Under the pieces are notes generated by a model. That model ran no database searches. It was not told where the DNA came from and saw nothing but the letters and a program-made list of their open reading frames with translations. DNA of 5,238 nt. It comes from Planctomycetota bacterium (GTDB lineage Bacteria > Planctomycetota > Phycisphaerae > WQYP01). This document shows, piece after piece, positions 1 through 5,238 of this stretch. A program made the position numbers and the translations under genes. The first letter of the stretch is position 1. Every line of letters begins with the position of its first letter. Location of the stretch: assembly GCA_021818565.1 (NCBI GenBank), contig JAKATV010000100.1, forward strand, positions 1-5,238. The letters are read 5' to 3'.

Positions 1-99
1 GGCGGAAGCCGCCAGGCAAGGCTCCCCCCACCCGGTCCAGGAGAGGCATTGCTGTGGGCAGGTGCTTTGCTATGAACCGTCTTTAACCAGCGGCGATAT
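1..99. other. Unassigned sequence upstream of the first gene
   Basis: This stretch could be the tail of an upstream gene, but the reading is ambiguous. All three plus frames are open from base 1: one to a TGA at 73-75, one to a TAA at 84-86, and one to a TAA at 115-117. None gives a recognisable protein end. The first 13 bases form a small hairpin (GGCGG, loop AAG, CCGCC). I compared the segment by eye with the SRP RNA and RNase P RNA cores and saw no match. No clear promoter or strong ribosome binding site is visible for the gene that follows. Confidence 0.3.
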
Positions 100-1095
100 T
101 TGTCGCAATGGCGCCTAATACCTTCACAAGCGAAAATCAAGCTTATGCTCCGCCCGATGCTCCGCATTGCGATTGGTTCCCTGCTGATTACACTGCTGAT
201 CCCTTTAGTCATCATGATATACTTCCCATTTGTAACATCCCCTTGGCAGATGACCGCGGGCATCTTCTTTGCGTTTTTGCTGGGTGCCATCATGCTGTGC
301 ATCGCTATACCGCTTGTCGAGTATGGACTGGATATGCTGATTTTGCATCCCGTTATTCTGGAAGAACGACAAATTTTGTTTGCCGCTCCCGCGCAGCGAC
401 TGCTGCTTTCCGACATTCAATCCGTCGAACTTGGTGATCAAAAAGGTGGCCGCAGGCAAGTAACTTTTTATTCCAGCCATGCGTCACGTACAATCGCCAT
501 GCCGGAAAAAGCCGATGTCGTGCGCTTGCAAGCCGTATTACCGCCGAACGCCATGATCACGTCGCATTCACGCGGATGGCATCCGCAACAGGATATTGTG
601 AAAGATCAGTCGGGAATTCTTCAATGGCCGGAGCCGTTTTTTCGCGGCTTCTGCCTCGGCGCGGCGGCGAGGTTTCTGGGGCAAGTATTTACCATGGGCA
701 CCTTGGCTTTTGCACTTTTAATTGCGGACGCGATGGTTCTTAGTGCGATAGCTCATCGGAGCCCCGCCATTTTATTGGCCTTTACCTCCATGGCGGCGGC
801 GCTCTTTTTTGCCATCAGTTTCATCGCCTTGTGTCTTGCCGCATTCCAGCGCTTTTGGCACCCGGAACGTTTCCAATTGGCACCTGATTGGATCAATGCG
901 GGCACTCGCGGATTTTCTCTCTCACATGCGGAGCAAATCACGCTTAATATACACCCAATTCGCGGCCCAATGCTACGCATTGATTTCCCTAATGATTACT
1001 TGGATATGGCGCTGCCTAATTCGCCGGAAATCGTTCAGGAGCTGCAGGCCATTCTGCAATCCGGCCCTGCTGGCGACCGGATAGTCGTGCACTGA
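100..1095 (+). CDS. Four-helix membrane protein with two TM-hairpin plus PH-like units; function unknown
   Basis: I do not recognise a named family. The 331-residue product has four hydrophobic segments, at about residues 22-46, 50-76, 195-218 and 223-249. Each pair is followed by a soluble, beta-rich-looking domain (about 78-148 and 252-320) ending in a helix, LQAVL in the first and LQAIL in the second. The halves align at a constant offset of 171-172 residues: HP at 83-84 and 254-255, LS at 103-104 and 274-275, L111 and L282, P135 and P306. This indicates an internal duplication. TM segments next to small beta domains recall bacterial PH-like (bPH_2, YdbS/YdbT-type) membrane proteins, but that link is inference. 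The start is uncertain. TTG at 100 gives the longest frame after an in-frame TGA at 73-75, while ATG at 145 (residue 16) or 157 (residue 20) would leave all four helices intact. None has a strong Shine-Dalgarno. The gene converges on the esterase gene. Confidence 0.75.
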   Translation: MSQWRLIPSQAKIKLMLRPMLRIAIGSLLITLLIPLVIMIYFPFVTSPWQMTAGIFFAFLLGAIMLCIAIPLVEYGLDMLILHPVILEERQILFAAPAQRLLLSDIQSVELGDQKGGRRQVTFYSSHASRTIAMPEKADVVRLQAVLPPNAMITSHSRGWHPQQDIVKDQSGILQWPEPFFRGFCLGAAARFLGQVFTMGTLAFALLIADAMVLSAIAHRSPAILLAFTSMAAALFFAISFIALCLAAFQRFWHPERFQLAPDWINAGTRGFSLSHAEQITLNIHPIRGPMLRIDFPNDYLDMALPNSPEIVQELQAILQSGPAGDRIVVH

Positions 1096-1630
1096 GTACC
1101 CGGGCCGCTAAAGATGAAGAGCAGGTTGTGGGTGGCGCGCGAGCGGCCAATTCGTTCAAGTTCGTCATAATCCGTCCCTTGGCACGTATCCGTCCGCCTC
1201 CTGCGCGGTTGCGACAGTGGCAAATGCGGATGGACTGCGGAGCGAATTTGGCATATTTCTGTGAAGGATGGATTCTTGGCGAAGATTTCGGCGATGCGGT
1301 GTCGCCTCACCCTATCTCTTCTCAACCGCGTTGCAGTTAGTAGTTGCCGACGGTACGAAAGTGCTTCTAATAACGGGCAGACTAAAGCACCTGCGCCATG
1401 TTGCGACGATACTGCGATTTGAGTCGGGATGTGCCGCAAGGCCAACCTTGGCCAATCCGAAGCAACAACCAGAAACGGAGAATACTGCGTAGAATGGGCA
1501 GCGAATCACCGCGAGAGCGAGAATATTCACCGCATAATACGCGGTGGACAGATGGCTTATTCGCAGCACGATAGGGCCAAACTTGCCGCACTGATCCAAT
1601 TTCGTGCGCCACGGCTACCATATCTCACAG
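1096..1630. other. Convergent intergenic gap, 535 bp, no convincing gene
   Basis: This gap lies between the 3' ends of the membrane-protein gene (plus) and the esterase gene (minus). The open frames in it are short, lack good ribosome binding sites and resemble nothing I know. I see three modest inverted repeats. GGCCGCT at 1103-1109 matches AGCGGCC at 1142-1148 across a 32-nt loop. GGCCAA-CC-TTGGCC lies at 1440-1453. CACCGC at 1528-1533 matches GCGGTG at 1541-1546. None is followed by a T-run on either strand, so I do not call an intrinsic terminator. On the minus strand, 1557 to 1441 reads as a hydrophobic stretch (including AYYAVNILALAV) inside a poor ORF, possibly a gene remnant. Confidence 0.5.
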
Positions 1631-3208
1631 CTACCGCAGCGGCCAATGATCGGTGCGGAACGGCAGGACCGGCATCTTGGCTTTATCCATCAGGTTGGGC
1701 ACGGCCTTGCAACTCCACGCGAAACGGACGGCTACAGGATGCGGAACGGCGGTGGCGGAAACTGCCACCATGTCACCGATAATTTCCGCCTTGGCCGGTA
1801 CAAACTTGTGGTTCGCTCCCGCAATTTCAAACCAGTCCAACGGCTTATGATTGCGGCTTGCCAACCCGCCGATGACATCCTGAAACCGAATAATAATTTT
1901 TGACCCATCCACATGCATGGATTTGTACATGGGACCCATAGTGCGTAACGTCCCATGCCTATACACCATGTTCAAAGCCAGCAATGTCAATCGCTTGCCG
2001 ACATCCTGCTTATCCCGGAAATGGATGTTGTGGAGATTGCCAATGTCCATCGTGCCCACCATGCCGACCTCCGGCAGCGTTCGCACCGCATTTTCATCCC
2101 CCTGCCAGACCAGCGGCACGCCTACCGTCGGCTTGGGATAATGGAAGTACGGGGCAATCTGCACAATTAAGAACGGGGCCTTCGGCGTCTTCCAGTCGCG
2201 CCGCCATCCATTGATCATCGCGGCTAAACGCGTGCCATAAATCGGGTCATTGACCCACGCGTTATTTTCGCCCTGATCCCACACCATCCCGCGGATGGCG
2301 TAGGGTATCAGTGGATGAATCATGGCATTAAACAGGGATACCGGTGCCATATCCGGTGACGGCCGACTTAACGTGAAGGGATTTTGCGGCGGCTTAATGC
2401 CTGGCTGTGCCGGAGCCGCCTGTCCGGCCGCACGCGCACGGCGCACCGCCGCGGACCACGCCGCCATTTTCTGATGATATTGCCGCAACTGCTGATGGTA
2501 TCTCCGGGCTGCCAATGGAAACCATTGCAGTTCGCCATGTAAAGCCGGCGTGCGCCGCAGCGCGGACATGGGCGTCCAGGATTGAATGATGGTGCCGCCA
2601 TAGGAAGAATCAATAATTCCAATCGGGATATGCAGTTTTTTCAATAAATCACGCCCGAAGAAATATCCCACCGCACTGAATCGTTTAATCGTCGTCGGGG
2701 AACAAACCATCCATGCCGCTTTGAAATTCTCCTGCGGTTGCGGCGTATTATTTCGGGGTATCTTCAGCAGATGAATTAGCGGAAAATGGGCGGCCGCAAC
2801 TTCTTTGCGGGCGTGCAGCGCGCGGGCCCATGAACCATCCACAGGAAACTGCATATTAGATTGCCCGGAACAGAGCCACACATCCCCCACCAGTACATCA
2901 TGAATCTCCACGCGATTGCCGCCGGAAATAACCATCGTGCGACCCTGCGCGTCCGCGTGCAGCGGTGCCAGGCGTACCATCCACTTGCCGTTCGCGCCGG
3001 CGGTAGCCATGCGCTGCTGCCCGGCGAAGCGAACCGTAACACTTTCCCCCGGTTTCGCCCAGCCCCAAACCGGAATGACCGCATCGCGTTGCAAAATGGC
3101 ATGATTGGTAAAGAGATTGGAAACAGTAACCTTTGCCGAAGCGGTAGCCGCCGGCAAAAATCCGAGCATCGCCGCAACACTGATAAACCTTGCCGCCCGT
3201 GACCGCAT
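1631..3208 (-). CDS. Secreted SGNH-type sialate O-acetylesterase-like carbohydrate esterase
   Basis: The predicted role is removal of O-acetyl groups from sugars such as sialic acid, or from plant or algal polysaccharides, outside the cytoplasm. The 525-residue product starts with a signal peptide (MRSRAARFISVAAMLGFLPA, probable cleavage after SA at 24-25). An N-terminal beta domain of the kind seen in this family follows (about 27-105). The catalytic region opens with DVWLCSGQSNMQF, placing the nucleophile at Ser117. A conserved block reads GMVWDQGENNAW (307-318), and the acidic/histidine block is DIGNLHNIHFRDK with Asp388 and probable catalytic His396. The end LPFRTDHW matches the usual C-terminus of the family (sialate O-acetylesterase, SASA), so the gene is complete. 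A Gln/Ala/Arg-rich segment at about 235-275 is a probable linker or insertion. The ATG at 3208 is preferred over an in-frame TTG at 3256: it has GGAG eight bases upstream, begins the signal peptide directly, and the TTG falls at the predicted transcription start. The true substrate cannot be read from sequence. Confidence 0.93.
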   Translation of the reverse strand: MRSRAARFISVAAMLGFLPAATASAKVTVSNLFTNHAILQRDAVIPVWGWAKPGESVTVRFAGQQRMATAGANGKWMVRLAPLHADAQGRTMVISGGNRVEIHDVLVGDVWLCSGQSNMQFPVDGSWARALHARKEVAAAHFPLIHLLKIPRNNTPQPQENFKAAWMVCSPTTIKRFSAVGYFFGRDLLKKLHIPIGIIDSSYGGTIIQSWTPMSALRRTPALHGELQWFPLAARRYHQQLRQYHQKMAAWSAAVRRARAAGQAAPAQPGIKPPQNPFTLSRPSPDMAPVSLFNAMIHPLIPYAIRGMVWDQGENNAWVNDPIYGTRLAAMINGWRRDWKTPKAPFLIVQIAPYFHYPKPTVGVPLVWQGDENAVRTLPEVGMVGTMDIGNLHNIHFRDKQDVGKRLTLLALNMVYRHGTLRTMGPMYKSMHVDGSKIIIRFQDVIGGLASRNHKPLDWFEIAGANHKFVPAKAEIIGDMVAVSATAVPHPVAVRFAWSCKAVPNLMDKAKMPVLPFRTDHWPLR

Positions 3209-3261
3209 ATCCGCAACTCCATGAACACAAATCCAAAACGCCGGCGCATTGGCCAAACTGG

Positions 3262-3289
3262 ACTATATAGGTAACCGATAATTTAGCAA
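3262..3289 (-). promoter_or_regulatory. Candidate sigma70-type promoter of the esterase gene
   Basis: Read on the minus strand, TTGCTA (3289-3284) is followed after 16 bases by TATAGT (3267-3262). Both hexamers are close to the TTGACA/TATAAT consensus. Transcription would begin near 3255, giving a leader of about 45-50 nt to the ATG at 3208. The position fits an esterase transcribed on its own. Assignment is by pattern only. Confidence 0.5.
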
Positions 3290-3356
3290 CAGTCGCGGCG
3301 TGCTGGCGATTAAGGGCGTGGCAATTTTTCCGGGCGAACTCATGCGTGATGTCAGC

Positions 3357-3375
3357 CGGCACATTTAATGTGCCG
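3357..3375. promoter_or_regulatory. 19-bp near-perfect palindrome, possible operator
   Basis: CGGCACATTTAATGTGCCG is symmetric over nine bases on each side of a single central base. It lies about 68 bp upstream of the predicted esterase -35 box and 149 bp upstream of the esterase start. Its length and AT-rich centre suit a binding site for a dimeric regulator. The same bases could also fold as a hairpin, and no T-run follows on either strand. No second copy was seen in the window and no regulator gene is present. Confidence 0.35.
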
Positions 3376-3645
3376 CCGCGTCGCGGAAAGCTCCCCCGCC
3401 GCAGCCGACAGTTCCGGATATCATCGGCGCGATCCTACCCATTAAACAACGAAATTGACCCCGCCGGGAAAGGTTCCACACCCAGCCGTCCGCGGTGTGT
3501 GGATAGATCGCACAGCGTAAAAGATGGATGTGTTGATATGTCGATGTGCGTCATCGTCGTCCCAGAATTCACTGCTAAGCCGGCCAGCCCGCTGGCCGCG
3601 GATGTGTGGGTCCCAGCAAAACCACAGCACCCTCGCTTAAAAATA
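3376..3645. other. Intergenic sequence with a GC-rich hairpin; no gene
   Basis: This is the first part of the gap beyond the palindrome. A plus-strand open frame crosses it and runs on into the heptamer repeat, but its composition is non-protein-like and it has no ribosome binding site, so I reject it. The clearest local structure is CGGCCAG (3581-3587) paired with CTGGCCG (3592-3598) around a CCCG loop, with no T-run on either side. A weaker pairing joins TCCACAC (3475-3481) to GTGTGGA (3497-3503). I see no tRNA or other RNA gene. Confidence 0.4.
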
Positions 3646-3715
3646 GTTCAAATCACAAACCACAAACCACACATTTCAAATTTCAAGTTTCAAATCTCAA
3701 ATCTCAAATTCCAGA
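3646..3715. repeat. Degenerate tandem heptamer array, ten units of 7 bp
   Basis: Seventy bases divide into ten 7-bp units without a phase slip: GTTCAAA, TCACAAA, CCACAAA, CCACACA, TTTCAAA, TTTCAAG, TTTCAAA, TCTCAAA, TCTCAAA, TTCCAGA. The core is YYYCAAA; read on the other strand it is TTTGAGA/TTTGAAA/TTTGTGG. Translated, such arrays give runs like SNLKSQI, so ORFs crossing them are spurious. From memory, arrays of this type are frequent between genes in Planctomycetes and some uncultivated lineages; their role is not known to me. It is not CRISPR, since there are no long repeats or spacers. Confidence 0.85.
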
Positions 3716-3735
3716 CTCCCTCCCGCATACCCCTA

Positions 3736-3786
3736 TAAAGAACACGGGCCGGTTTTTCAACCGGCCCGTTTGCCTGTGGTTCTTTA
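3736..3786. terminator. Strong two-part hairpin, possible terminator
   Basis: The inner stem is perfect over 11 bp: ACGGGCCGGTT (3744-3754), loop TTTC, AACCGGCCCGT (3759-3769). An outer stem of 8 bp, TAAAGAAC (3736-3743) with GTTCTTTA (3779-3786), is contiguous on the left arm and leaves a 9-nt bulge on the right. It lies about 140 bp past the stop of the zinc-ribbon gene on the minus strand and could end that transcript. Neither strand has a long T-run directly after the GC stem (minus: GTTCTTTA; plus: TTTGCC). It could therefore be a weak terminator in either direction or an RNA-stabilising structure. Confidence 0.5.
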
Positions 3787-3830
3787 GCGTAATCCGCCAC
3801 ATTATATGGCAGGATCATGCGCTCATCGTT

Positions 3831-3847
3831 GGCGAATACACTTCGCC
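3831..3847. repeat. Short inverted repeat
   Basis: GGCGAA (3831-3836) and TTCGCC (3842-3847) form a 6-bp stem around TACAC. It is one of several hairpins between the heptamer array and the end of the zinc-ribbon gene. No T-run follows, and its function is unknown. Confidence 0.35.
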
Positions 3848-3886
3848 GTTAAATTAAGGCCATACAACAGTTAAGTCATACGGCAA

Positions 3887-3952
3887 CCAAGCGCCCAAAT
3901 AATGCAGCGCTCGGGAAGAGTAGTCGTTTACCGACTGCTCTTCTGCGCTTGG
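3887..3952. repeat. Nested inverted repeat spanning the end of the zinc-ribbon gene
   Basis: The inner stem pairs GAAGAGTAGTCG (3915-3926) with CGACTGCTCTTC (3932-3943) over 12 positions, with one G-T wobble-type mismatch, around a 5-nt loop. The stop codon of the minus-strand gene (3930-3928) lies in that loop. An outer pair, CCAAGCGC (3887-3894) and GCGCTTGG (3945-3952), is perfect over 8 bp. The right arms lie inside the last codons of the gene. The structure could act as a terminator or 3'-end stabiliser, but there is no T-run after it on the minus strand. Confidence 0.5.
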
Positions 3953-4296
3953 AAACAGTCACGGCAATATACCGGACGATTCCCAGATGGTTTAAAAGGA
4001 ACTTCCGTCGGCTGTCCGCAGGACGCGCAGGTCGCTGGGAACATTTGACGGGGACCGGAAGAGAAGCCGCCGCGGGCTCCGCCGCCGCCACCGCCACCGG
4101 ATCGAGAAGAGAAACTACGACTTCCACCACGACCGCCCGAATCGCCCTGTTGGGCTTTCCGTGCATCGCGGCAGGTTTTGCAGCGTTTGGGTTCATTTGT
4201 AAATCCACGTTCGGCGAACCGCTGTTGTTCATCCGCAGTGAACGTGAATTCCGCGCCACAATCGACGCATGCGATAACTTTGTCTTCATAGGACAT
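3928..4296 (-). CDS. Double zinc-ribbon protein with Gly/Arg-rich linker (CxxC-x17-CxxC type)
   Basis: The 122-residue product has two predicted zinc-binding modules. The first (residues 8-45) carries C10xxC13 and C39xxC42 around a conserved-looking segment (FTADEQQRFAERGF), matching the 'probable zinc-ribbon' family. The second (88-115) carries C90xxC93 and C111xxC114 with exactly 17 residues between the pairs, the spacing that names the CxxC-x17-CxxC family. Between them, residues 51-83 form a disordered linker rich in Gly, Ser and Arg with RGG-like motifs and a run of seven glycines (67-73), suggesting nucleic-acid contact. The function is not established; RNA or DNA binding is inference. 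There is no signal peptide or TM segment, so it is probably cytoplasmic. The ATG at 4296 is preferred over an upstream in-frame start at 4374: it has AGGGAG seven bases upstream and begins just before the first ribbon. The stop codon lies in a hairpin loop, and the gene appears monocistronic. Confidence 0.88.
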   Translation of the reverse strand: MSYEDKVIACVDCGAEFTFTADEQQRFAERGFTNEPKRCKTCRDARKAQQGDSGGRGGSRSFSSRSGGGGGGGARGGFSSGPRQMFPATCASCGQPTEVPFKPSGNRPVYCRDCFQAQKSSR

Positions 4297-4411
4297 ACGA
4301 GTGCTCCCTGGGTATACCAGAAATGAGAGAATTGAGAGAAACGCGATGGGCGGTGCGGGAATGGCTTCGGCCAACCTCGAACTCGGGCGCTACTGCCCAC
4401 AGGCATGAGGA

Positions 4412-4439
4412 ATCATAGCATGTCATTTTAGAATTGCAA
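4412..4439 (-). promoter_or_regulatory. Candidate sigma70-type promoter of the zinc-ribbon gene
   Basis: Read on the minus strand, TTGCAA (4439-4434) and TATGAT (4417-4412) are separated by 16 bases. Transcription would start near 4405, leaving a leader of about 110 nt before the ATG at 4296. That leader is long enough to hold a regulatory structure, but I could not identify one. Assignment is by pattern only. Confidence 0.5.
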
Positions 4440-4777
4440 GTTAATTCTTTTCATTTTTTATTTTATCCCTGTCGCTTGGCCAAAAAACGCCAAAATCATC
4501 AATGGAATAAGATTTTTTATTCATATTAGCGAATATAATTTCAAAGCCTTCTCGCCTTCATCTGCGGGCAATTTTCCTTCCGCACCTTTTTTCATGCGTA
4601 TCCCTCCGCAATGCAATGGCCGAATACCGCCAATGATGCGCCCTCTTTTCGTTCGGCTCACCTCCCCGTACTCTTTGCTCATCAGACGCGACATCTTGAA
4701 CATCACCCCTAATCGCCGTAGAGTACCACTTACAGATTGATTGTTTGGCGATCTGATTTTTGGATACGGAAAGCTTC
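4440..4777. other. AT-rich divergent intergenic region
   Basis: This separates the divergent zinc-ribbon and PTS IIA genes. The part from about 4440 to 4550 is strikingly AT-rich, with runs of T and A. Small inverted repeats are present: TTGGC with GCCAA around 4476-4496, and TATTC with GAATA around 4519-4536. I see no convincing sigma70 promoter for the PTS IIA gene. Its only ribosome-binding signal is a modest GGAAAG at 4768-4773. A doubtful short minus-strand ORF lies at 4595-4521. Confidence 0.4.
4521..4595 (-). CDS. Doubtful 24-residue ORF with a strong ribosome binding site
   Basis: The ATG at 4595 is preceded by GGAGGG with a 6-nt spacer, a better Shine-Dalgarno than most genes here have. 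The product would be 24 residues, charged and lysine/glutamate-rich (starting MKKGAEGK), with no recognisable domain. The frame is open further upstream to about 4706, so an in-frame 61-residue version starting with GTG is also possible, but its start has poorly spaced signals. It could be a leader peptide, a small protein, a gene remnant or chance. No promoter or terminator was identified. Confidence 0.2.
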   Translation of the reverse strand: MKKGAEGKLPADEGEKALKLYSLI

Positions 4778-5238
4778 ATGCAGTTAAAAGATATACTTCG
4801 GCGCGAAAACATCAAAGCTCCACTGGCCGCTACCGACAAAAAAGAGGCCATTAAAGAGCTGGTTGAATTGTTGGCCCTCAACAAGGATGTTAAAAACCCC
4901 GATCTGGTTCTGGCCAGCGTTTTGGAACGTGAATCCATCCGCACCACGGGTGTGGGTTACGGTTTGGCGATTCCCCATAGCAAATGCGGCGGCGTCAATC
5001 AGCTTACCATCGCCATCGGAAAGCCGGAGCATCCGCTGGATTTTCAATCACTTGACGGCCAAAATGTTTATCTTATTGTGCTGTTGGTCAGCCCCCCGGA
5101 ACAAACCGGTGCACATATTCAATGCCTGGCCAGCATCAGTCGGCTTATGACTATTGAGGCGTTCCGATCTAAATTAAAAGCCGCCAAAAGCGCCGATGAA
5201 ATTTATGACGCCATCGTGGCTCAGGAAAAAGGCATCGT
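4778..5238 (+). CDS. PTS IIA protein, fructose/PtsN type (3' end cut by window)
   Basis: This is a phosphotransferase-system IIA protein (PTS_EIIA_2 family), a cytoplasmic phosphocarrier that accepts phosphate from HPr on a histidine. It either passes the phosphate to a sugar transporter or, in the nitrogen-PTS branch (PtsN), serves as a regulator. The active-site block TGVGYGLAIPHSKCGGV places the phosphorylated residue at His67 (codon 4976-4978). A typical N-terminal region precedes it (LKDILRRENI, then helix EAIKELVELL), and the expected later block follows (VYLIVLLVSPPEQTGAHIQCLASISRL with further helices). The window shows 153 codons and no stop. Family members are usually about 150-160 residues, so little is missing unless a further domain follows. 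The start is ATG 4778 with a modest GGAAAG four bases upstream. No IIB/IIC partner is visible, so transport and regulation cannot be told apart. Confidence 0.93.
   Translation, partial: MQLKDILRRENIKAPLAATDKKEAIKELVELLALNKDVKNPDLVLASVLERESIRTTGVGYGLAIPHSKCGGVNQLTIAIGKPEHPLDFQSLDGQNVYLIVLLVSPPEQTGAHIQCLASISRLMTIEAFRSKLKAAKSADEIYDAIVAQEKGI

Noticed and set aside
1..99. SRP RNA or other structured RNA at the window start
   Set aside because: The segment has a hairpin and some suggestive words, but the expected SRP core (GGTCAGG...GGAAGGNAGCAGC) is absent.
3209..3256. Longer esterase start at TTG 3256
   Set aside because: The extra 16 residues precede a clear signal peptide, the predicted transcription start lies at about the same place, and ATG 3208 has a GGAG ribosome binding site.
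2776..3362. Long open frames on both strands over the start of the esterase gene
   Set aside because: They are shadows of the esterase gene in GC-rich sequence and show no domain features, while the esterase frame carries clear family motifs.
3646..3715. Possible CRISPR array
   Set aside because: The repeat unit is only 7 bp and directly adjacent. There are no spacers and no cas genes.
3346..3738. Plus-strand 130-codon open frame
   Set aside because: Its last third is the heptamer repeat read as protein (SNLKFQ-type), the rest has no domain-like pattern, and there is no ribosome binding site.
4297..4374. Longer zinc-ribbon protein start at 4374
   Set aside because: The extension is hydrophobic and unlike the family. 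ATG 4296 has AGGGAG at good spacing and matches the usual short N-terminus.
3876..4406. Overlapping minus and plus frames across the zinc-ribbon gene (176 and 125 codons)
   Set aside because: They cover the zinc-ribbon gene in other frames. Their Ala/Val/Thr-rich runs simply mirror the glycine-rich linker codons.
4558..5047. Minus-strand frames antisense to the PTS IIA gene
   Set aside because: They are the complement of a well-supported PTS IIA reading frame and have no independent features.

Overview
The window is a gene-sparse stretch of bacterial DNA with four convincing protein genes and three long intergenic gaps. Nothing fixes the species. The best clue to lineage is a degenerate 7-bp-phased repeat (TTTCAAA / TCTCAAA type) at 3646-3715. 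From memory, such arrays are common between genes in Planctomycetes and related or uncultivated lineages. A secreted SGNH-type sialate O-acetylesterase-like protein and a CxxC-x17-CxxC zinc-ribbon protein also fit a PVC-type genome. I give a planctomycete-like origin moderate to low confidence.

Layout. Positions 1-99 hold unassigned upstream sequence. A plus-strand gene at 100-1095 encodes a 331-residue membrane protein of unknown function. It appears to be an internal tandem duplication: each half is a transmembrane hairpin followed by a soluble domain resembling a bacterial PH-like fold. A convergent gap (1096-1630) holds short inverted repeats but no convincing gene. A minus-strand gene (3208 to 1631) encodes an exported carbohydrate esterase with the GQSNM nucleophile motif and the Asp/His block. 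Upstream of it are a good sigma70-like promoter and, further out, a 19-bp near-perfect palindrome. The next gap (3209-3927) holds the heptamer array and several hairpins. A minus-strand gene (4296 to 3928) encodes a 122-residue protein with two CxxC pairs at each end of a Gly/Arg/Ser-rich linker, and it has its own sigma70-like promoter. An AT-rich divergent gap (4297-4777) holds that promoter and a doubtful very short ORF. The window ends inside a plus-strand gene for a fructose/PtsN-type PTS IIA protein that carries its phosphorylatable histidine.

The genes do not form one obvious operon. The esterase and zinc-ribbon genes share a strand but are about 720 bp apart, and each has its own candidate promoter. 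The zinc-ribbon and PTS IIA genes are divergent. A functional link between esterase and PTS IIA (carbohydrate use and its regulation) is possible but is inference only. I found no clear novel multi-gene system. The most interesting items are the duplicated membrane protein, the phased heptamer array, the palindrome upstream of the esterase, and the nested hairpins around the end of the zinc-ribbon gene.
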